This document shows, one piece after another, positions 47,158-56,981 of a stretch of 64,000 bases of DNA. Made by a program: the position numbers and the translations under genes. Below the pieces are notes generated by a model. It searched no databases, was not told the origin of the DNA, and was given only the letters and a program-made list of their open reading frames with translations. This DNA comes from Austwickia chelonae NBRC 105200 (GTDB lineage Bacteria; Actinomycetota; Actinomycetes; Actinomycetales; Dermatophilaceae). Each line of letters begins with the position of its first letter. Within the stretch, counting starts at the first letter, position 1. The stretch covers positions 310,001 through 374,000 of the forward strand of contig NZ_BAGZ01000008.1 in assembly GCF_000298175.1 (NCBI RefSeq), written 5' to 3'.

Positions 47158-48660
47158 TCACGGCATCGGGGATCCCGTTCCGTGCCTGGCTTCCGCGCGG
47201 CATTTGAGGAAGTACCCGAGACTGAGGGTGCCGATCCAGGCCGGGGCGACGTACAGGGCGTAGCGGAAGTCGGGGAGGAACCACATCAGCACGGTGATGA
47301 GTCCCAAGAAAGCCAGGACGAGGTAATTCGAGAAGGGGTGGAAAGGCATGGGGAATTTGAGCGCCCGTGCTTCTTCCGCGCCGATGCGCCGCCGGAACTT
47401 CAACTGGGTGAAGACGATCAGGATCCAGTTGAGATTCGCGGCGGTCAGCGCCACCGAGATCAGGTACAGGAAGACCTTCTCCGGGAGCAGATAGGTGAGC
47501 AGGACCGCTACGCCGGTGACCGCCGAGGAGACCAGGATCCCCGCGTAGGGCGATCCCTGAGCGCTGACCCGCTGGAGGAATCGTGGCGCATTTCCCTGCC
47601 TGGCCAGGGAGAGCAGCATCCTGCCGTTGCTGTAGAGACCACTGTTGTAGGCGGAGATCGCCGCGGTCAGTACCACGGCGTTGAGCAGGCTGGCGGCGGC
47701 AGGGATGCCGATCTTGGCGAAGACGGTGACGAACGGGCTGCCCTCGTCGCCGACCTTGTCCCAGGGAAAGATGCACAGGATCACGAAGATCGCGCCGACG
47801 TAGAACACGAAGATCCGCAGGACGACCTCGTTGATGGCTTTGGGGATGCTCCGGGCAGGGTCTGCGGCCTCCCCGGCGGTGATGCCGATGAGTTCCACCC
47901 CGCCGAAGGAGAACATGACGATCACGAGAGCTGTGGTGGCACCCCACCAGCCGTGGGGGAAGAAGCCTCCGTGATCGGTCAGATTGCTCAACCCGACCGG
48001 GGTCCCGTCGTTGCCCAGGCCGAAGAGAACCATCGCCAGCCCGAAGATGATCATCGCGATGATGGCGACGACCTTGATCAGTGCGAACCAGAACTCAAAT
48101 TCTCCGTAGGCGCTGACACTCACGAGGTTGACCGCGGTGATCAGGACCAGGAAGACCGCGCTGCTGACCCATTTGGGGATATCTGGGAACCAGAAGTTGA
48201 CGTAGATGCCGACCACGGCGAGTTCGGCCATGCTCACCGTGACGTAGTTGAACCAGTAGTTCCAACCGGAGAAGAAACCGGCGAAGGGTCCCACGTTCTC
48301 GTGCGCATAGTGGGCGAAGGCACCCGACACGGGGTTCTGGACCGACATCTCGCCCAGAGCGCGCATGATCAGGAAGATCATCAACCCCCCGACGAGGTAG
48401 GCCAGGATGATGGCGGGCCCGGCCATCTTGATGCTGGCGCTCGACCCGTAGAACAGCCCGGTCCCGATGGCTCCGCCTAGGGCGATCATCTGGATGTGCC
48501 GGTTCTTCAGCGTTCGGTGCAGTCCGTCGTTCTGAGGCGGGTGGGTGTTCCCGTCGGTTATTTCGACCTGCGTCGTCGCTCTGTCGCGCGTGCGCTCGCC
48601 TTCGCCGGGTCGATGGGCGTGCTGCGGGAGCGCGCCGGGGTCGGACGATACAGGTTTCAT
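47158..48660 (-). CDS. amino-acid permease (APC superfamily, AAT type)
   Basis: A 500-residue, roughly 12-helix proton-coupled amino-acid importer. The N-terminus up to residue 48 is hydrophilic. LKNRHIQMIALGGAIGTGLF (from about 51) is the AAT family hallmark in helix 1, and FSFGGVELIGITAGEAADP and AYNSGLYSNGRML are further conserved stretches. Family members carry asparagine, GABA, proline or aromatic acids. Neighbouring asparaginase on the same strand makes asparagine the best guess, as inference from context only. GAGGA lies before the ATG. Confidence 0.92.
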   Translation of the reverse strand: MKPVSSDPGALPQHAHRPGEGERTRDRATTQVEITDGNTHPPQNDGLHRTLKNRHIQMIALGGAIGTGLFYGSSASIKMAGPAIILAYLVGGLMIFLIMRALGEMSVQNPVSGAFAHYAHENVGPFAGFFSGWNYWFNYVTVSMAELAVVGIYVNFWFPDIPKWVSSAVFLVLITAVNLVSVSAYGEFEFWFALIKVVAIIAMIIFGLAMVLFGLGNDGTPVGLSNLTDHGGFFPHGWWGATTALVIVMFSFGGVELIGITAGEAADPARSIPKAINEVVLRIFVFYVGAIFVILCIFPWDKVGDEGSPFVTVFAKIGIPAAASLLNAVVLTAAISAYNSGLYSNGRMLLSLARQGNAPRFLQRVSAQGSPYAGILVSSAVTGVAVLLTYLLPEKVFLYLISVALTAANLNWILIVFTQLKFRRRIGAEEARALKFPMPFHPFSNYLVLAFLGLITVLMWFLPDFRYALYVAPAWIGTLSLGYFLKCRAEARHGTGSPMP

Positions 48661-48739
48661 GATGGTCCTCGGCTCATGAGTGGGGCGCCGACGGGGGAAT
48701 CGCGCCGCCGGGAGGGGGTCTCCTCCCGGCGGCAGGCGG

Positions 48740-49237
48740 TCAGCGGTAGTTGGTGAACTGGAGGGCGACGTCCAGATCCGACTCGCGGAGCATCTGCATG
48801 ACGGCTTGGAGTTCGTCGCGGCTCTTGCTGGTGACCCGCAGCTCGTCGCCTTGGATCTGAGGCTTGACGGACTTGGGGAATTCTTCTCGGATCAGTTTGG
48901 AGATCTTCTTGGCGTTCTCCTGGCTGATGCCGTTCTTCAGCTGGCCTTCCAGCCGGTATTCCTTGCCGGAGGCCTTGGGCTGGTTCTCACCGGTGTCCAA
49001 GGACTTCAAGGAGACGCCGCGTTTGACCAGCTTGGTCTGGAAGACGTCCAGGACGGCGAGGCAGCGCTCTTCGCTGTTGGCTTTCATGACGATGATGTCC
49101 TCGCCGCTGAAGTCGATGCTGGCACCGACCCCTTTGAAGTCGTAGCGCTGGGAGATCTCCTTCTGGCTCTGGTTGAGGGCGTTGGCAACCTCTTGACGGT
49201 CGACCTTGCTGACGATGTCGAATGAGCTGTCGGCCAT
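48740..49237 (-). CDS. yajQ: YajQ family nucleotide-binding protein
   Basis: A 165-residue cytosolic protein. The start [20 protein letters not shown] and RYDFKG, IPQ-type [13 protein letters not shown] and the C-terminus [11 protein letters not shown] identify the family. Some members bind cyclic di-GMP; what this one binds is not visible. AGGAGAG precedes the ATG at 49237, which excludes the longer upstream frame. It is transcribed away from tRNA-Tyr. Confidence 0.95.
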   Translation of the reverse strand: MADSSFDIVSKVDRQEVANALNQSQKEISQRYDFKGVGASIDFSGEDIIVMKANSEERCLAVLDVFQTKLVKRGVSLKSLDTGENQPKASGKEYRLEGQLKNGISQENAKKISKLIREEFPKSVKPQIQGDELRVTSKSRDELQAVMQMLRESDLDVALQFTNYR

Positions 49238-49408
49238 GTCTCTCCTGGGTCGGGATGTGATGTCGGACGGCGCGGGACAAGGGGATCTCGCGGCGGTGAG
49301 GCGGCGCGGAGCCTTCTCATCGCTGTCTCGACGCACCATTCTGCCCCTTGTGGGCAGCGGATTGGACTCACCCTGGGGGATCGTTGCTATGCTGTGCGGG
49401 CGCACCAC

Positions 49409-49492
49409 GGCAGGTTGCCCGAGCGGCCAATGGGAGCGGACTGTAAATCCGTCGCGAAAGCTACGAAGGTTCGAATCCTTCACCTGCCACCA
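49409..49492 (+). tRNA. tRNA-Tyr (GTA)
   Basis: Class II tRNA with encoded CCA at 49490-49492. Acceptor stem GGCAGGT/ACCTGCC, anticodon stem GCGGA/TCCGT with loop CTGTAAA (anticodon GTA), a long variable arm (CGCGAAAGC region) and the T loop TTCGAAT. A -10-like TATGCT lies 15 bases before the 5' end. A strong terminator follows 5 bases after. Confidence 0.97.
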
Positions 49493-49496
49493 GCGC

Positions 49497-49535
49497 AACA
49501 ATGGGGCCTGACTCGATGAGTCAGGCCCCATTGTT
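49497..49535 (+). terminator. terminator after tRNA-Tyr
   Basis: Perfect 18-bp inverted repeat, AACAATGGGGCCTGACTC with complement, and a 3-base loop, starting 5 bases after the tRNA CCA. The arm ends in TTGTT. Unusually strong for a high-GC genome. Confidence 0.9.
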
Positions 49536-49559
49536 CGTGGTGCGGTCGAGAATGATCGT

Positions 49560-50354
49560 ATGGCTCTTTCCCGACCCGGCGTTGTCCGTGACGACCTAGG
49601 CCGTGCGTTGACGCTCGTTCGCCCGGTCGAACGGGTGGTGAGTCTGGTCCCGTCGTTGACGGAGGCCGTAGCCTGCACTGATCCTGCACTCCTGGTCGGG
49701 GCGACCGACTGGTGTACTCATCCGACCGGACTCTCGGTAGCGAGGGTGGGTGGCACGAAGAACCCGGACATCAGCCGAATCCTCGAACTGGACACTCACC
49801 TGGTGATCGCCGGCAAGGAGGAGAACCGGCGCGTCGACGTGGAAGCATTGCAGAACTCCGGTGTCCCGGTGTGGGTGACCGATGTCATGGACGTTCCTGG
49901 AGCTCTCCGGTCGCTGGGCCGAATACTGGAGTTGTTGCGGCCTTCCCGGGCGTGTCGTTGGCTGGTCGAGGCGGAACAGGCCTGGTCCGATCCGCCGCAG
50001 GTCCGCGCTGGACGGCCGCTGCAGGTGATGGTGCCGATATGGCGTCGTCCATGGATGTGCGTCGGGCCGAGCACCTATGCCGCGGACGTCCTGCGACGAC
50101 TGGGGGTCCAGCCCGTGGCTCCCCCAGGGACGGACCGCTATCCTCGCTTTTCCCCGCAGGACATCGTCGCAGCTCATGAGATCGACCTGGTGCTCCTGCC
50201 CGACGAGCCGTACCCCTTCTCCGCATCGGACGGTCCGGAAGTCTTCTCCTGTCCGGTGGCTTACCTGGCCGGCCGCATGCTGACCTGGTACGGGCCGTCG
50301 ATGGTCGAGGCGCCGACAGAAATCGTCGGCTCCTTACGGGCGGCTCTGCACTGA
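49560..50354 (+). CDS. helical-backbone metal receptor-like protein, no signal peptide
   Basis: A 264-residue relative of the substrate-binding proteins of ABC importers for vitamin B12 or siderophores ([61 protein letters not shown]). The N-terminus begins directly with the domain. There is no signal peptide or lipobox, so it should stay in the cytosol. No permease or ATPase is near. Ligand and role unknown. A -10-like GAGAAT lies 6 bases before the ATG. Confidence 0.8.
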   Translation: MALSRPGVVRDDLGRALTLVRPVERVVSLVPSLTEAVACTDPALLVGATDWCTHPTGLSVARVGGTKNPDISRILELDTHLVIAGKEENRRVDVEALQNSGVPVWVTDVMDVPGALRSLGRILELLRPSRACRWLVEAEQAWSDPPQVRAGRPLQVMVPIWRRPWMCVGPSTYAADVLRRLGVQPVAPPGTDRYPRFSPQDIVAAHEIDLVLLPDEPYPFSASDGPEVFSCPVAYLAGRMLTWYGPSMVEAPTEIVGSLRAALH

Positions 50355-50404
50355 TCCCGGGCCAGGATGAGAGCACGGGCCACCCCACAGGAGGGATGCA
50401 CACG

Positions 50405-51208
50405 ATGAGCACACACCGTGGCGAGGACCTGATCGTGACGCGCAGCCACGGCGGGGAACTGACCGAGATCGTCTTCAACCGTCCCCACCGGCACAACGCC
50501 TTCACCGCCGTGATGTACGAACAGCTGACGTCGGTCTTCGAAGAGCTCGCAGCCGACAGGGCCGCGCGAGTCGTGCTGCTCCGTGGGGCAGGGGCCTTGG
50601 CTTTCGCCGCCGGGAACGACATCGCCGAGTTCGCCGATATGACCGAAGGCGCCCAGGCGGTGGCCTACGAGCGACGGGTCCGGTCGATGCTGACCACATT
50701 GGCGGACCTGCCCCAGGTCACGATCGCCGCGATCGACGGATTGTGCGTGGGCGGTGGCCTGGCCGTCGCCACCTACTGCGACCTCCGGGTGGCCACCTCC
50801 TCGTCACGCTTCGGGTATCCGATCGCCCGCACCCTGGGTAACGCGCTCTCCCGTCCACTGCTGGAACGGTGCGTGCACATCTTCGGGGAGTCCACGACCC
50901 GGCAGATGCTCCTCGCGAGCAGACTGTGCGATGCCCGCCGCGCCTACGAACTGGGTGTGCTGCTGACCGTCTGCGAGAGCAGGACAGAACTGGACCGGGA
51001 GCTGGACGATCTGGTGGAGGGAATCCTGCATGCTGCACCGATCACCGTGCGGACCACGAAGGAACAGCTACGGCGGATCAGCGCGTCCCAGGAGGACCCG
51101 GTCCTTGACGAGACCCTGCTGGAGGCGGCTTATGGCAGCGAGGCCTTTCGTGAAGGCGTCCGGGCCTTCCTGGCGAAGGAACGCCCGGACTTCCGGAGTC
51201 TGCCCTGA
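50405..51208 (+). CDS. enoyl-CoA hydratase/isomerase family protein
   Basis: A 267-residue crotonase-fold enzyme. The oxyanion-hole motifs are FAAGNDIAEFADM (near 62-74) and AIDGLCVGGGLAVATYCDLR (near 107-126). The region where hydratases carry the catalytic Glu pair is not obviously conserved, so the exact reaction cannot be named. ATG at 50405 has GGAGGG 9 bases before it; the ATG at 50396 touches the ribosome site and is unlikely. It stands alone between the metal-receptor gene and malic enzyme. Confidence 0.88.
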   Translation: MSTHRGEDLIVTRSHGGELTEIVFNRPHRHNAFTAVMYEQLTSVFEELAADRAARVVLLRGAGALAFAAGNDIAEFADMTEGAQAVAYERRVRSMLTTLADLPQVTIAAIDGLCVGGGLAVATYCDLRVATSSSRFGYPIARTLGNALSRPLLERCVHIFGESTTRQMLLASRLCDARRAYELGVLLTVCESRTELDRELDDLVEGILHAAPITVRTTKEQLRRISASQEDPVLDETLLEAAYGSEAFREGVRAFLAKERPDFRSLP

Positions 51209-51279
51209 ACGGTCCGTGCGGCGCCTCGGCCCGGGGCCCGATCGACAGCATCCGGTAGGGCCCGGAAGAAGACGCGGAT

Positions 51280-51285
51280 TAGGCT
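51280..51285 (+). promoter_or_regulatory. putative -10 of a leaderless malic enzyme promoter
   Basis: TAGGCT is followed by 7 bases and the ATG at 51293. The spacer GGGAGGC is purine-rich but touches the start too closely for normal pairing. Confidence 0.5.
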
Positions 51286-51292
51286 GGGAGGC

Positions 51293-53092
51293 ATGCCGAT
51301 CCCCAATTACGAGTTCGTCCCTGACCGAGGTGCGCCACGGTTGAAGATCAACGTGCGGGGAAACACGATCCTGGCGAACCCGACGATCAACCGTGGTACA
51401 GCCTTCACCTGGCCCGAACGCCACGCACTGGGGTTGGCCGGGCTGCTCCCGCCAGGGGTGAACACCCTGGCCGAGCAGGTACGACGATGCTACGAGCAGT
51501 ATTCGGAACAGCCCACGGAGATCACCAAATATGCGTATCTCGCAGCGGTACGTGACCGCAACGAGGTGCTCTTCTACCGGGTGCTCGCCGAACACCTCGA
51601 GGAGATGCTCCCGATCGTGTACACGCCCACCATCGGGGACGTGATCGAACGGTTCAGCCACGGATACCACCGCATGAGGGGCGTGTTCACGTCGGTCGAC
51701 TACCCCGGAGAGGTCGAGGAGTCACTACTCAACTACGGACTCGACCCCGAACAGTGCGATCTGATCGTGGTGACCGACTCCGAGGGGATCCTCGGCATCG
51801 GCGACCAGGGCGTCGGCGGGGTCCAGATCTGCGTGGGCAAGCTGTCGGTCTACACAGCAGCCGCCGGGATCGACCCCCGCCGGGTGATCCCGGTCGTCGT
51901 GGACGTCGGCACCGACAACATGGAACTGCTCAACGACGACTTCTACCTGGGCACCAGACACAGCCGGACCCGCGGACGCAAGTACGACCTGTTCATCGAA
52001 CATTTCGTGGAGACGGCCACCAGGCTCTTCCCCCACGCCATGATCCATTGGGAAGACTTCGGCGCCGGCAACGCCCACCGGATCCTGGAGAAGTATCGCG
52101 ACCGGTGCTGCACCTTCAACGACGACATCCAAGGGACGGCAGCTGTGGTGACGGCTGCCGCGATCGCCGGGGTGAAGACCACCGGCAGCAGAATGAGCGA
52201 ACAGCGCGTCGTCATCTTCGGCGCAGGCACGGCCGGAGTGGGCATCGCAGACCTGATGCGGGACCGGATGGTCCGGGAAGGACTGACCCCGCAGGAAGCC
52301 AACCGCCAGTTCTGGTGCCTGGGCTCCAAGGGCCTGATCACCACGGGGTTGGGCGATGCCGTCCGACCTTTTCAACGGCCCTATGCCCGACCCGAGGAAG
52401 AGATCTCCTCATGGGACCTGGACGACTCCCGGCACATCTCCTTGGCCGACGTGGTCCGCAATGTGCACCCCACCATGCTGATCGGGACATCGGCCCGGGC
52501 CGGCGCCTTCACCGAGAAAATCGTCCGGGAGATGGCCGCCCACGTCGACCGGCCGATCATCATGCCGCTGTCGAATCCGACGTCCCGGGCCGAGGCGGTC
52601 CCTGCGGACATCGTCGCGTGGACGGACGGTCGCGCACTGGTCGCCACAGGTTCTCCCTTCGCGCCGGTCGTCCACGCAGGCAAGACCTATCAGATCGCCC
52701 AGGCCAACAACGCCTTGGTGTTCCCCGGGATCGGGTTGGGCGTCGTGGTGAGCAAAGCCGAACGGGTCTCCGACCGTATGATCTCGGCCGCAGCCGAGGC
52801 CGTCGCAGAGATCGTGGACGTCGTTCCCCCGGGTAAAGCTCTGCTTCCGTCGATCTCCCACCTGCGGAGGGTCTCGGGCACTGTGGCCATCCGGGTCGCT
52901 CAGACCGCCCACGCGGAGGGACTGTCGAAGATCGAGATGAAGGACCCGGTCCAGCAGGTGTACGAGTCGATGTGGCAACCGGTCTACCCGAAGATCGTCC
53001 TGCCGGGACAGGGGACTTCTCCGTCCACCGTCGAGGACACCGCCGTGGATTCGGAACCCACCGACGACGAGAACACGAAGAAACCTTCATGA
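51293..53092 (+). CDS. NAD-dependent malic enzyme
   Basis: Oxidatively decarboxylates malate to pyruvate. The 599-residue large form shows YTPTIGDVIERFSHGYHRMRG (conserved Tyr), VTDSEGILGIGDQGVGG, EDFGAGNAHRILEKY with metal ligands, TFNDDIQGTAAVVTAA, and the NAD loop VVIFGAGTAGVGIADLM. It is of the MaeA/SfcA length class, with a hydrophilic tail after about 570. Cofactor preference is inferred from family, not proven. The stop overlaps the aroQ start by 4 bases. Confidence 0.94.
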   Translation: MPIPNYEFVPDRGAPRLKINVRGNTILANPTINRGTAFTWPERHALGLAGLLPPGVNTLAEQVRRCYEQYSEQPTEITKYAYLAAVRDRNEVLFYRVLAEHLEEMLPIVYTPTIGDVIERFSHGYHRMRGVFTSVDYPGEVEESLLNYGLDPEQCDLIVVTDSEGILGIGDQGVGGVQICVGKLSVYTAAAGIDPRRVIPVVVDVGTDNMELLNDDFYLGTRHSRTRGRKYDLFIEHFVETATRLFPHAMIHWEDFGAGNAHRILEKYRDRCCTFNDDIQGTAAVVTAAAIAGVKTTGSRMSEQRVVIFGAGTAGVGIADLMRDRMVREGLTPQEANRQFWCLGSKGLITTGLGDAVRPFQRPYARPEEEISSWDLDDSRHISLADVVRNVHPTMLIGTSARAGAFTEKIVREMAAHVDRPIIMPLSNPTSRAEAVPADIVAWTDGRALVATGSPFAPVVHAGKTYQIAQANNALVFPGIGLGVVVSKAERVSDRMISAAAEAVAEIVDVVPPGKALLPSISHLRRVSGTVAIRVAQTAHAEGLSKIEMKDPVQQVYESMWQPVYPKIVLPGQGTSPSTVEDTAVDSEPTDDENTKKPS

Positions 53093-53547
53093 CGGGGAAG
53101 ATCGCGGTACTGAACGGCCCCAACCTGGGCCGGTTGGGCGTGCGGGAACCGGAACGCTATGGCACGGACACCCTGCCGGAAGTGATCACCCGTTGCAGGG
53201 CGCTCGCGGCTGACCGTGGTGTCGAGCTGGTGGATTTCCAATCCAATCACGAGGGCGCTTTGGTGGATCGGATCGAGGCGTGGACGGACGAGGGGGTCGT
53301 CGGCGTGGTGGTCAATGCGGGCGCATTCACCCACACCTCGGTGGCGCTGAGGGACGCCCTGGTGGGATCAGGTCTTCCCTTCATGGAGGTACACATCACC
53401 AATGTTCATGCGCGGGAAGGATTTCGTTCCCGCTCCTATTTGTCCGACGTAGCGGTGGGTTTGGTGGTCGGTTGCGGAACCTTGGGGTACGAGTTGGCTC
53501 TCTCGGCGTTGCTTCGTCATCTGGATAAGGACAGCGCCCATTCTTGA
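53089..53547 (+). CDS. aroQ: type II 3-dehydroquinate dehydratase
   Basis: Third step of the shikimate pathway. In 152 residues: VLNGPNLGRLGVREPERYG (catalytic Arg and Tyr, near 6-24), FQSNHEGALVDRI, VVNAGAFTHTSVALRDAL and EVHITNVHAREGFRSRSYLS with the catalytic His. Complete. ATG at 53089 overlaps the malic enzyme stop, so translation is coupled. It converges on pntB with a terminator between. Confidence 0.95.
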   Translation: MTGKIAVLNGPNLGRLGVREPERYGTDTLPEVITRCRALAADRGVELVDFQSNHEGALVDRIEAWTDEGVVGVVVNAGAFTHTSVALRDALVGSGLPFMEVHITNVHAREGFRSRSYLSDVAVGLVVGCGTLGYELALSALLRHLDKDSAHS

Positions 53548-53562
53548 TCTGCGTTGAATGAA

Positions 53563-53597
53563 CGTCGGCCCGGCCCCACACTGGGACCGGGCCGACG
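53563..53597. terminator. bidirectional terminator between aroQ and pntB
   Basis: 11-bp perfect inverted repeat CGTCGGCCCGG with complement, 13-base loop (CCCC...GGGA can extend the pairing). It lies between two convergent genes. Confidence 0.75.
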
Positions 53598-53632
53598 TGG
53601 TGCCGGGTTGATTGCCGGAGCTGGTGCGCGGT

Positions 53633-55120
53633 TCAGATTCCGGCGGCTGCACGGGTGTGCAGGACGCGCAGGATGTCGTCCACCCGTTCCTTGGCGTCGC
53701 CGAAGAGCATGGCGGTGTTCTCCTTGAAGAACAGGGGGTTCTGCACGCCGGCGTATCCGGTGGCCATGGACCTTTTGAAGACGATGACCTGCCCGGCTTC
53801 CCAGACGGTGAGCACTGGCATTCCGGCGATGGGGGAGTGGGGGTCGTCGAGGGCCGCCGGGTTGACGGTGTCATTGGCTCCGATCACCAGGACGACGTCG
53901 GTGTGGGCGAGGTCGTCGTTGATCTCGTCCATCTCCAGCACGATGTCGTAGGGCACTTTGGCTTCGGCGAGCAGGACGTTCATGTGTCCGGGGAGGCGGC
54001 CGGCGACCGGGTGGATACCGAAGCGGACAGTGATTCCGCGTTTGCGGAGTGTTTCGGTGATCTCGGCGACCGGGTACTGGGCTTGGGCGACCGCCATGCC
54101 GTATCCCGGTGTGATGACGACGCTCTTGGCTTCCAGGAGGAGGTCGGCGACAGCTTCGGCATCGACCTCACGATGTTCGCCGTAGTCTTTGGCCTCGCCG
54201 ACGACTCCGCCGTCGGAGCCGAATCCACCGGCGATGACGTTGATGAAGGAGCGTCCCATGCCTTTGCACATCACGTAGGAGAGGAAGGCACCTGATGATC
54301 CGACGAGGGCTCCGGTGATGATCAGGAGGTCGTTGTTGAGCATGAAACCGGCGGCGGCGGCGGCCCACCCGGAGTAGCTGTTCAGCATGGAGACGACGAC
54401 GGGCATGTCACCGCCACCGATGGAGGCGACGAGGTGGAACCCTAGCGCCAGGGCGAGCACGGTCATCCCGCCGAGGAGGGCGAGGCTCGGTGTCTTCACG
54501 AAGAAGACGGTGAGCGCTGTGGAAATGGCGAGGATGCTCAGGTTGATCCAGTTGTGTGCGGGCAGCATGAGCGGCGCCGACTTCATCTTGGCGCTGAGTT
54601 TGAGGTAGGCCACCACTGAGCCGGTGAAGGTGACGGCGCCGATGAAGACGCCGATGAAGACTTCTGCGCTGTGGATGGGGCCGAGGGTCCCGGCGAGGTC
54701 GGGGATCCGGTCGGCGATTCCGCCGGCTTCGTGGATGCGGTGTTCGGCTTCGAAGAAGCTGTTGTATCCGACGAGGACGGCTGCCAGTCCGACGAAGCTG
54801 TGGAGCAGCGCGATGAGTTCGGGCATGCCGGTCATCTCGACCTTGCGTGCCTTCCAGATGCCGATGGCTGCTCCGATGGCCATGGCGAGGAGCATCAGGC
54901 CCAGGCCGGTGCTTCCGCTGCCGTCGCGGTCGTTGGTTTCTCCTGCGGCGTCGATCCCGATGACGGCTGCGAGGATGGTGATCAGCAGGGCTACGCCCAT
55001 CCCGAGGATGCCGTTGCGGTTTCCGCCTTCGGCGGTTTCGTGTTTGGACAGCCCGGCGAGGCTGAGGATGAAGAGCAGCCCGGCGATGATGTACGAGCCT
55101 TGCACCAGGGTGAGGGTCAT
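53633..55120 (-). CDS. pntB: NAD(P) transhydrogenase subunit beta
   Basis: Membrane subunit of the proton-driven transhydrogenase that reduces NADP+ with NADH. About nine helices cover residues 1-265. The C-terminal NADP domain shows [20 protein letters not shown] near 330, [20 protein letters not shown], and [20 protein letters not shown]. Length 495 residues. It follows pntA by six bases and shares its operon. Confidence 0.95.
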   Translation of the reverse strand: MTLTLVQGSYIIAGLLFILSLAGLSKHETAEGGNRNGILGMGVALLITILAAVIGIDAAGETNDRDGSGSTGLGLMLLAMAIGAAIGIWKARKVEMTGMPELIALLHSFVGLAAVLVGYNSFFEAEHRIHEAGGIADRIPDLAGTLGPIHSAEVFIGVFIGAVTFTGSVVAYLKLSAKMKSAPLMLPAHNWINLSILAISTALTVFFVKTPSLALLGGMTVLALALGFHLVASIGGGDMPVVVSMLNSYSGWAAAAAGFMLNNDLLIITGALVGSSGAFLSYVMCKGMGRSFINVIAGGFGSDGGVVGEAKDYGEHREVDAEAVADLLLEAKSVVITPGYGMAVAQAQYPVAEITETLRKRGITVRFGIHPVAGRLPGHMNVLLAEAKVPYDIVLEMDEINDDLAHTDVVLVIGANDTVNPAALDDPHSPIAGMPVLTVWEAGQVIVFKRSMATGYAGVQNPLFFKENTAMLFGDAKERVDDILRVLHTRAAAGI

Positions 55121-55126
55121 GGCTGC

Positions 55127-56668
55127 TCAGTCCTTCCGGAACATGCCGAGCATGCGTTGGGTGACGGTGAAACCACCGAAGATGTTGATGCTGGCCAGCA
55201 GGACGCCGATGAAGGCGAGGACGTCGACGAAGACGGGGGAGTTGTCTCGTCCGATCTGGAGGAGTACGCCGACGATGATGATCCCGGAGATGGCGTTGGT
55301 GACGCTCATCAGGGGCGTGTGGAGTGCGTGGTGGACGTTGCCGATCACGTAGTAGCCGATGACCACCGAGAGCATGAAGACCATGAAGTGTCCGAGGAAG
55401 GGCTCGGGGGAGAAAGCGAAGAGCAGGAGCGACAGAGCTCCGATTCCGGTGAGAACAGCCGCTTTGGTTGCGGGCGAGGTCTTCTTCGGGGGCTGGGGGG
55501 CTGGTACCTCGGGGGTCGGCTGTGTTGGCGGCGGTGCGGCGGATACCTGGACGGGCGGTGGGGGCCACATGAGTTCGCCGTCTTTGACCACGGTCATGCC
55601 TCGCATGACGATGTCGTCCATGTCGAGGCGGAGCTGGCCGTCCTTGTCGGGCGTGGCCAGTTTGAGGAAGTTCACCATGTTCTGGCCGTAGAGCTGGCTG
55701 GCCTGGGTGGGGAGTCGTCCGGCGAGGTCGGTGTATCCGATGAGGGTGACACCGTTGTCGGTGACGATTTTCTCTCCGGCGACGGTTCCTTCGACGTTGC
55801 CGCCGGTGGCTGCGGCCATGTCGACGATGACGCTGCCGGATTTCATGGTGGCGATCATCTCGGCGGTGATGAGCCGTGGGGCCGGGCGCCCGGGGATCAG
55901 TGCGGTGGTGACGATGATGTCGACGTCCTTGCACTGCTCGGCGTACATCGCCGCTTGTCGGCGTTGGTACTCCTCTCCCATCTCCTTGGCGTACCCGTCC
56001 GAGCTCACTTGTGCGCCGGGGTCGTCGACATGAACGAATTCGGCGCCCATTGATTCGACCTGTTCGGCGACCTCGGGGCGGACGTCGTTGGCTCGGACGA
56101 TCGCGCCGAGGGCATTGGCTGCTCCGATGGCGGCGAGCCCTGCCACGCCGGCTCCGGCGACGAAGACCTTGGCCGGGGGAACTTTTCCGGCTGCGGTGAC
56201 TTGGCCGGTGAAGAAGCGTCCGAATTCGTGGGCTGCTTCGACGACGGCGCGGTAGCCGGCGATATTGGCCATGGAGCTGAGGACGTCGAGGGCTTGGGCG
56301 CGGGAGATGCGAGGAACCGCGTCCATGGACAGGGCGGTGATCTTGCGGGTGGCGAGTTTGTCGACGAGGTCCTGGTTGAGTCTGGGCGACAGGAGCGCGA
56401 TGAGGGTGGCGCCGTCGCGGAGGAGGGCGAGTTCGTCGTCGTGGGGTTCGTTGACCTTGATGACGATGTCGGCTGACCAGACGTCTTCGGCGATGCTGAT
56501 CTCGGCGCCGGAGTCGGCGAAGGCGGCGTCTGCCAGGGCTGAGTGCTGCCCTGCGCCGGCCTCGACGGTGACTTCGTATCCGAGTTTCAGTAGCTGTGCG
56601 ACGGTCTGCGGTGTGGCGGCGACGCGGGTCTCGCCCGCGTTCGTCTCCTTGGGTATGCCGATGCGCAC
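55127..56668 (-). CDS. pntA: NAD(P) transhydrogenase subunit alpha
   Basis: NAD-binding subunit of the transhydrogenase. [20 protein letters not shown] opens the protein. The Rossmann motif [20 protein letters not shown] lies near 168-187, and [20 protein letters not shown] precedes it. A Pro/Ala-rich linker (about 375-405) leads to four helices. The alpha1 and alpha2 parts are thus fused, as in enterobacteria, rather than split into two genes. GTG start at 56668, 513 residues. Confidence 0.95.
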   Translation of the reverse strand: MRIGIPKETNAGETRVAATPQTVAQLLKLGYEVTVEAGAGQHSALADAAFADSGAEISIAEDVWSADIVIKVNEPHDDELALLRDGATLIALLSPRLNQDLVDKLATRKITALSMDAVPRISRAQALDVLSSMANIAGYRAVVEAAHEFGRFFTGQVTAAGKVPPAKVFVAGAGVAGLAAIGAANALGAIVRANDVRPEVAEQVESMGAEFVHVDDPGAQVSSDGYAKEMGEEYQRRQAAMYAEQCKDVDIIVTTALIPGRPAPRLITAEMIATMKSGSVIVDMAAATGGNVEGTVAGEKIVTDNGVTLIGYTDLAGRLPTQASQLYGQNMVNFLKLATPDKDGQLRLDMDDIVMRGMTVVKDGELMWPPPPVQVSAAPPPTQPTPEVPAPQPPKKTSPATKAAVLTGIGALSLLLFAFSPEPFLGHFMVFMLSVVIGYYVIGNVHHALHTPLMSVTNAISGIIIVGVLLQIGRDNSPVFVDVLAFIGVLLASINIFGGFTVTQRMLGMFRKD

Positions 56669-56895
56669 GGCAGGACTCCTTCGCAGCGAGGCGCGCCCTG
56701 GCAGGCGCAGGCAGGACCCACGTTCGTGGTGGGGGGAAAGATGGTCAAGGCCGAAGGTCCTGATATCGACCTTGGGAATAGTAAGGGGAGCGCAGGGGCA
56801 ATGTGGAGGTTCCGGGGGTTTTTGTTGCCGGGTGTTTCCCGGGGTCGGACGGGTGTCTTCTCCCTGAGGCCTTCTTCTCCGTGATTTGCACTGAC

Positions 56896-56908
56896 TGAAC
56901 AGTGTTCA
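56896..56908. promoter_or_regulatory. BioQ-like operator upstream of bioY
   Basis: TGAACAGTGTTCA is a perfect 5-3-5 palindrome. Actinobacterial BioQ repressors (TetR family) bind 13-bp sites of the form TGAAC-N3-GTTxx ahead of biotin genes. The site covers the position of the -35 for the TAGGCT at 56918, so repression by blocking polymerase is plausible. Confidence 0.65.
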
Positions 56909-56917
56909 AGTGGATGC

Positions 56918-56923
56918 TAGGCT
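56918..56923 (+). promoter_or_regulatory. putative -10 of the bioYMN promoter
   Basis: TAGGCT, about 60 bases before bioY. With a 16-base spacer the -35 would be TGAACA, inside the operator. Confidence 0.45.
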
Positions 56924-56981
56924 CAGCCGCCGAGAGGGAGGACTCCCCTCTTCATGGCTGGTAGCTCACAGGAGAGCAGGG

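Larger units (their letters stand above)
56669..56981. other. divergent pntA / bioY promoter region (313 bases)
   Basis: No gene is seen. It holds the putative BioQ operator and -10 of bioY at its right end. On the pntA side there are no clear hexamers. Confidence 0.6.
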
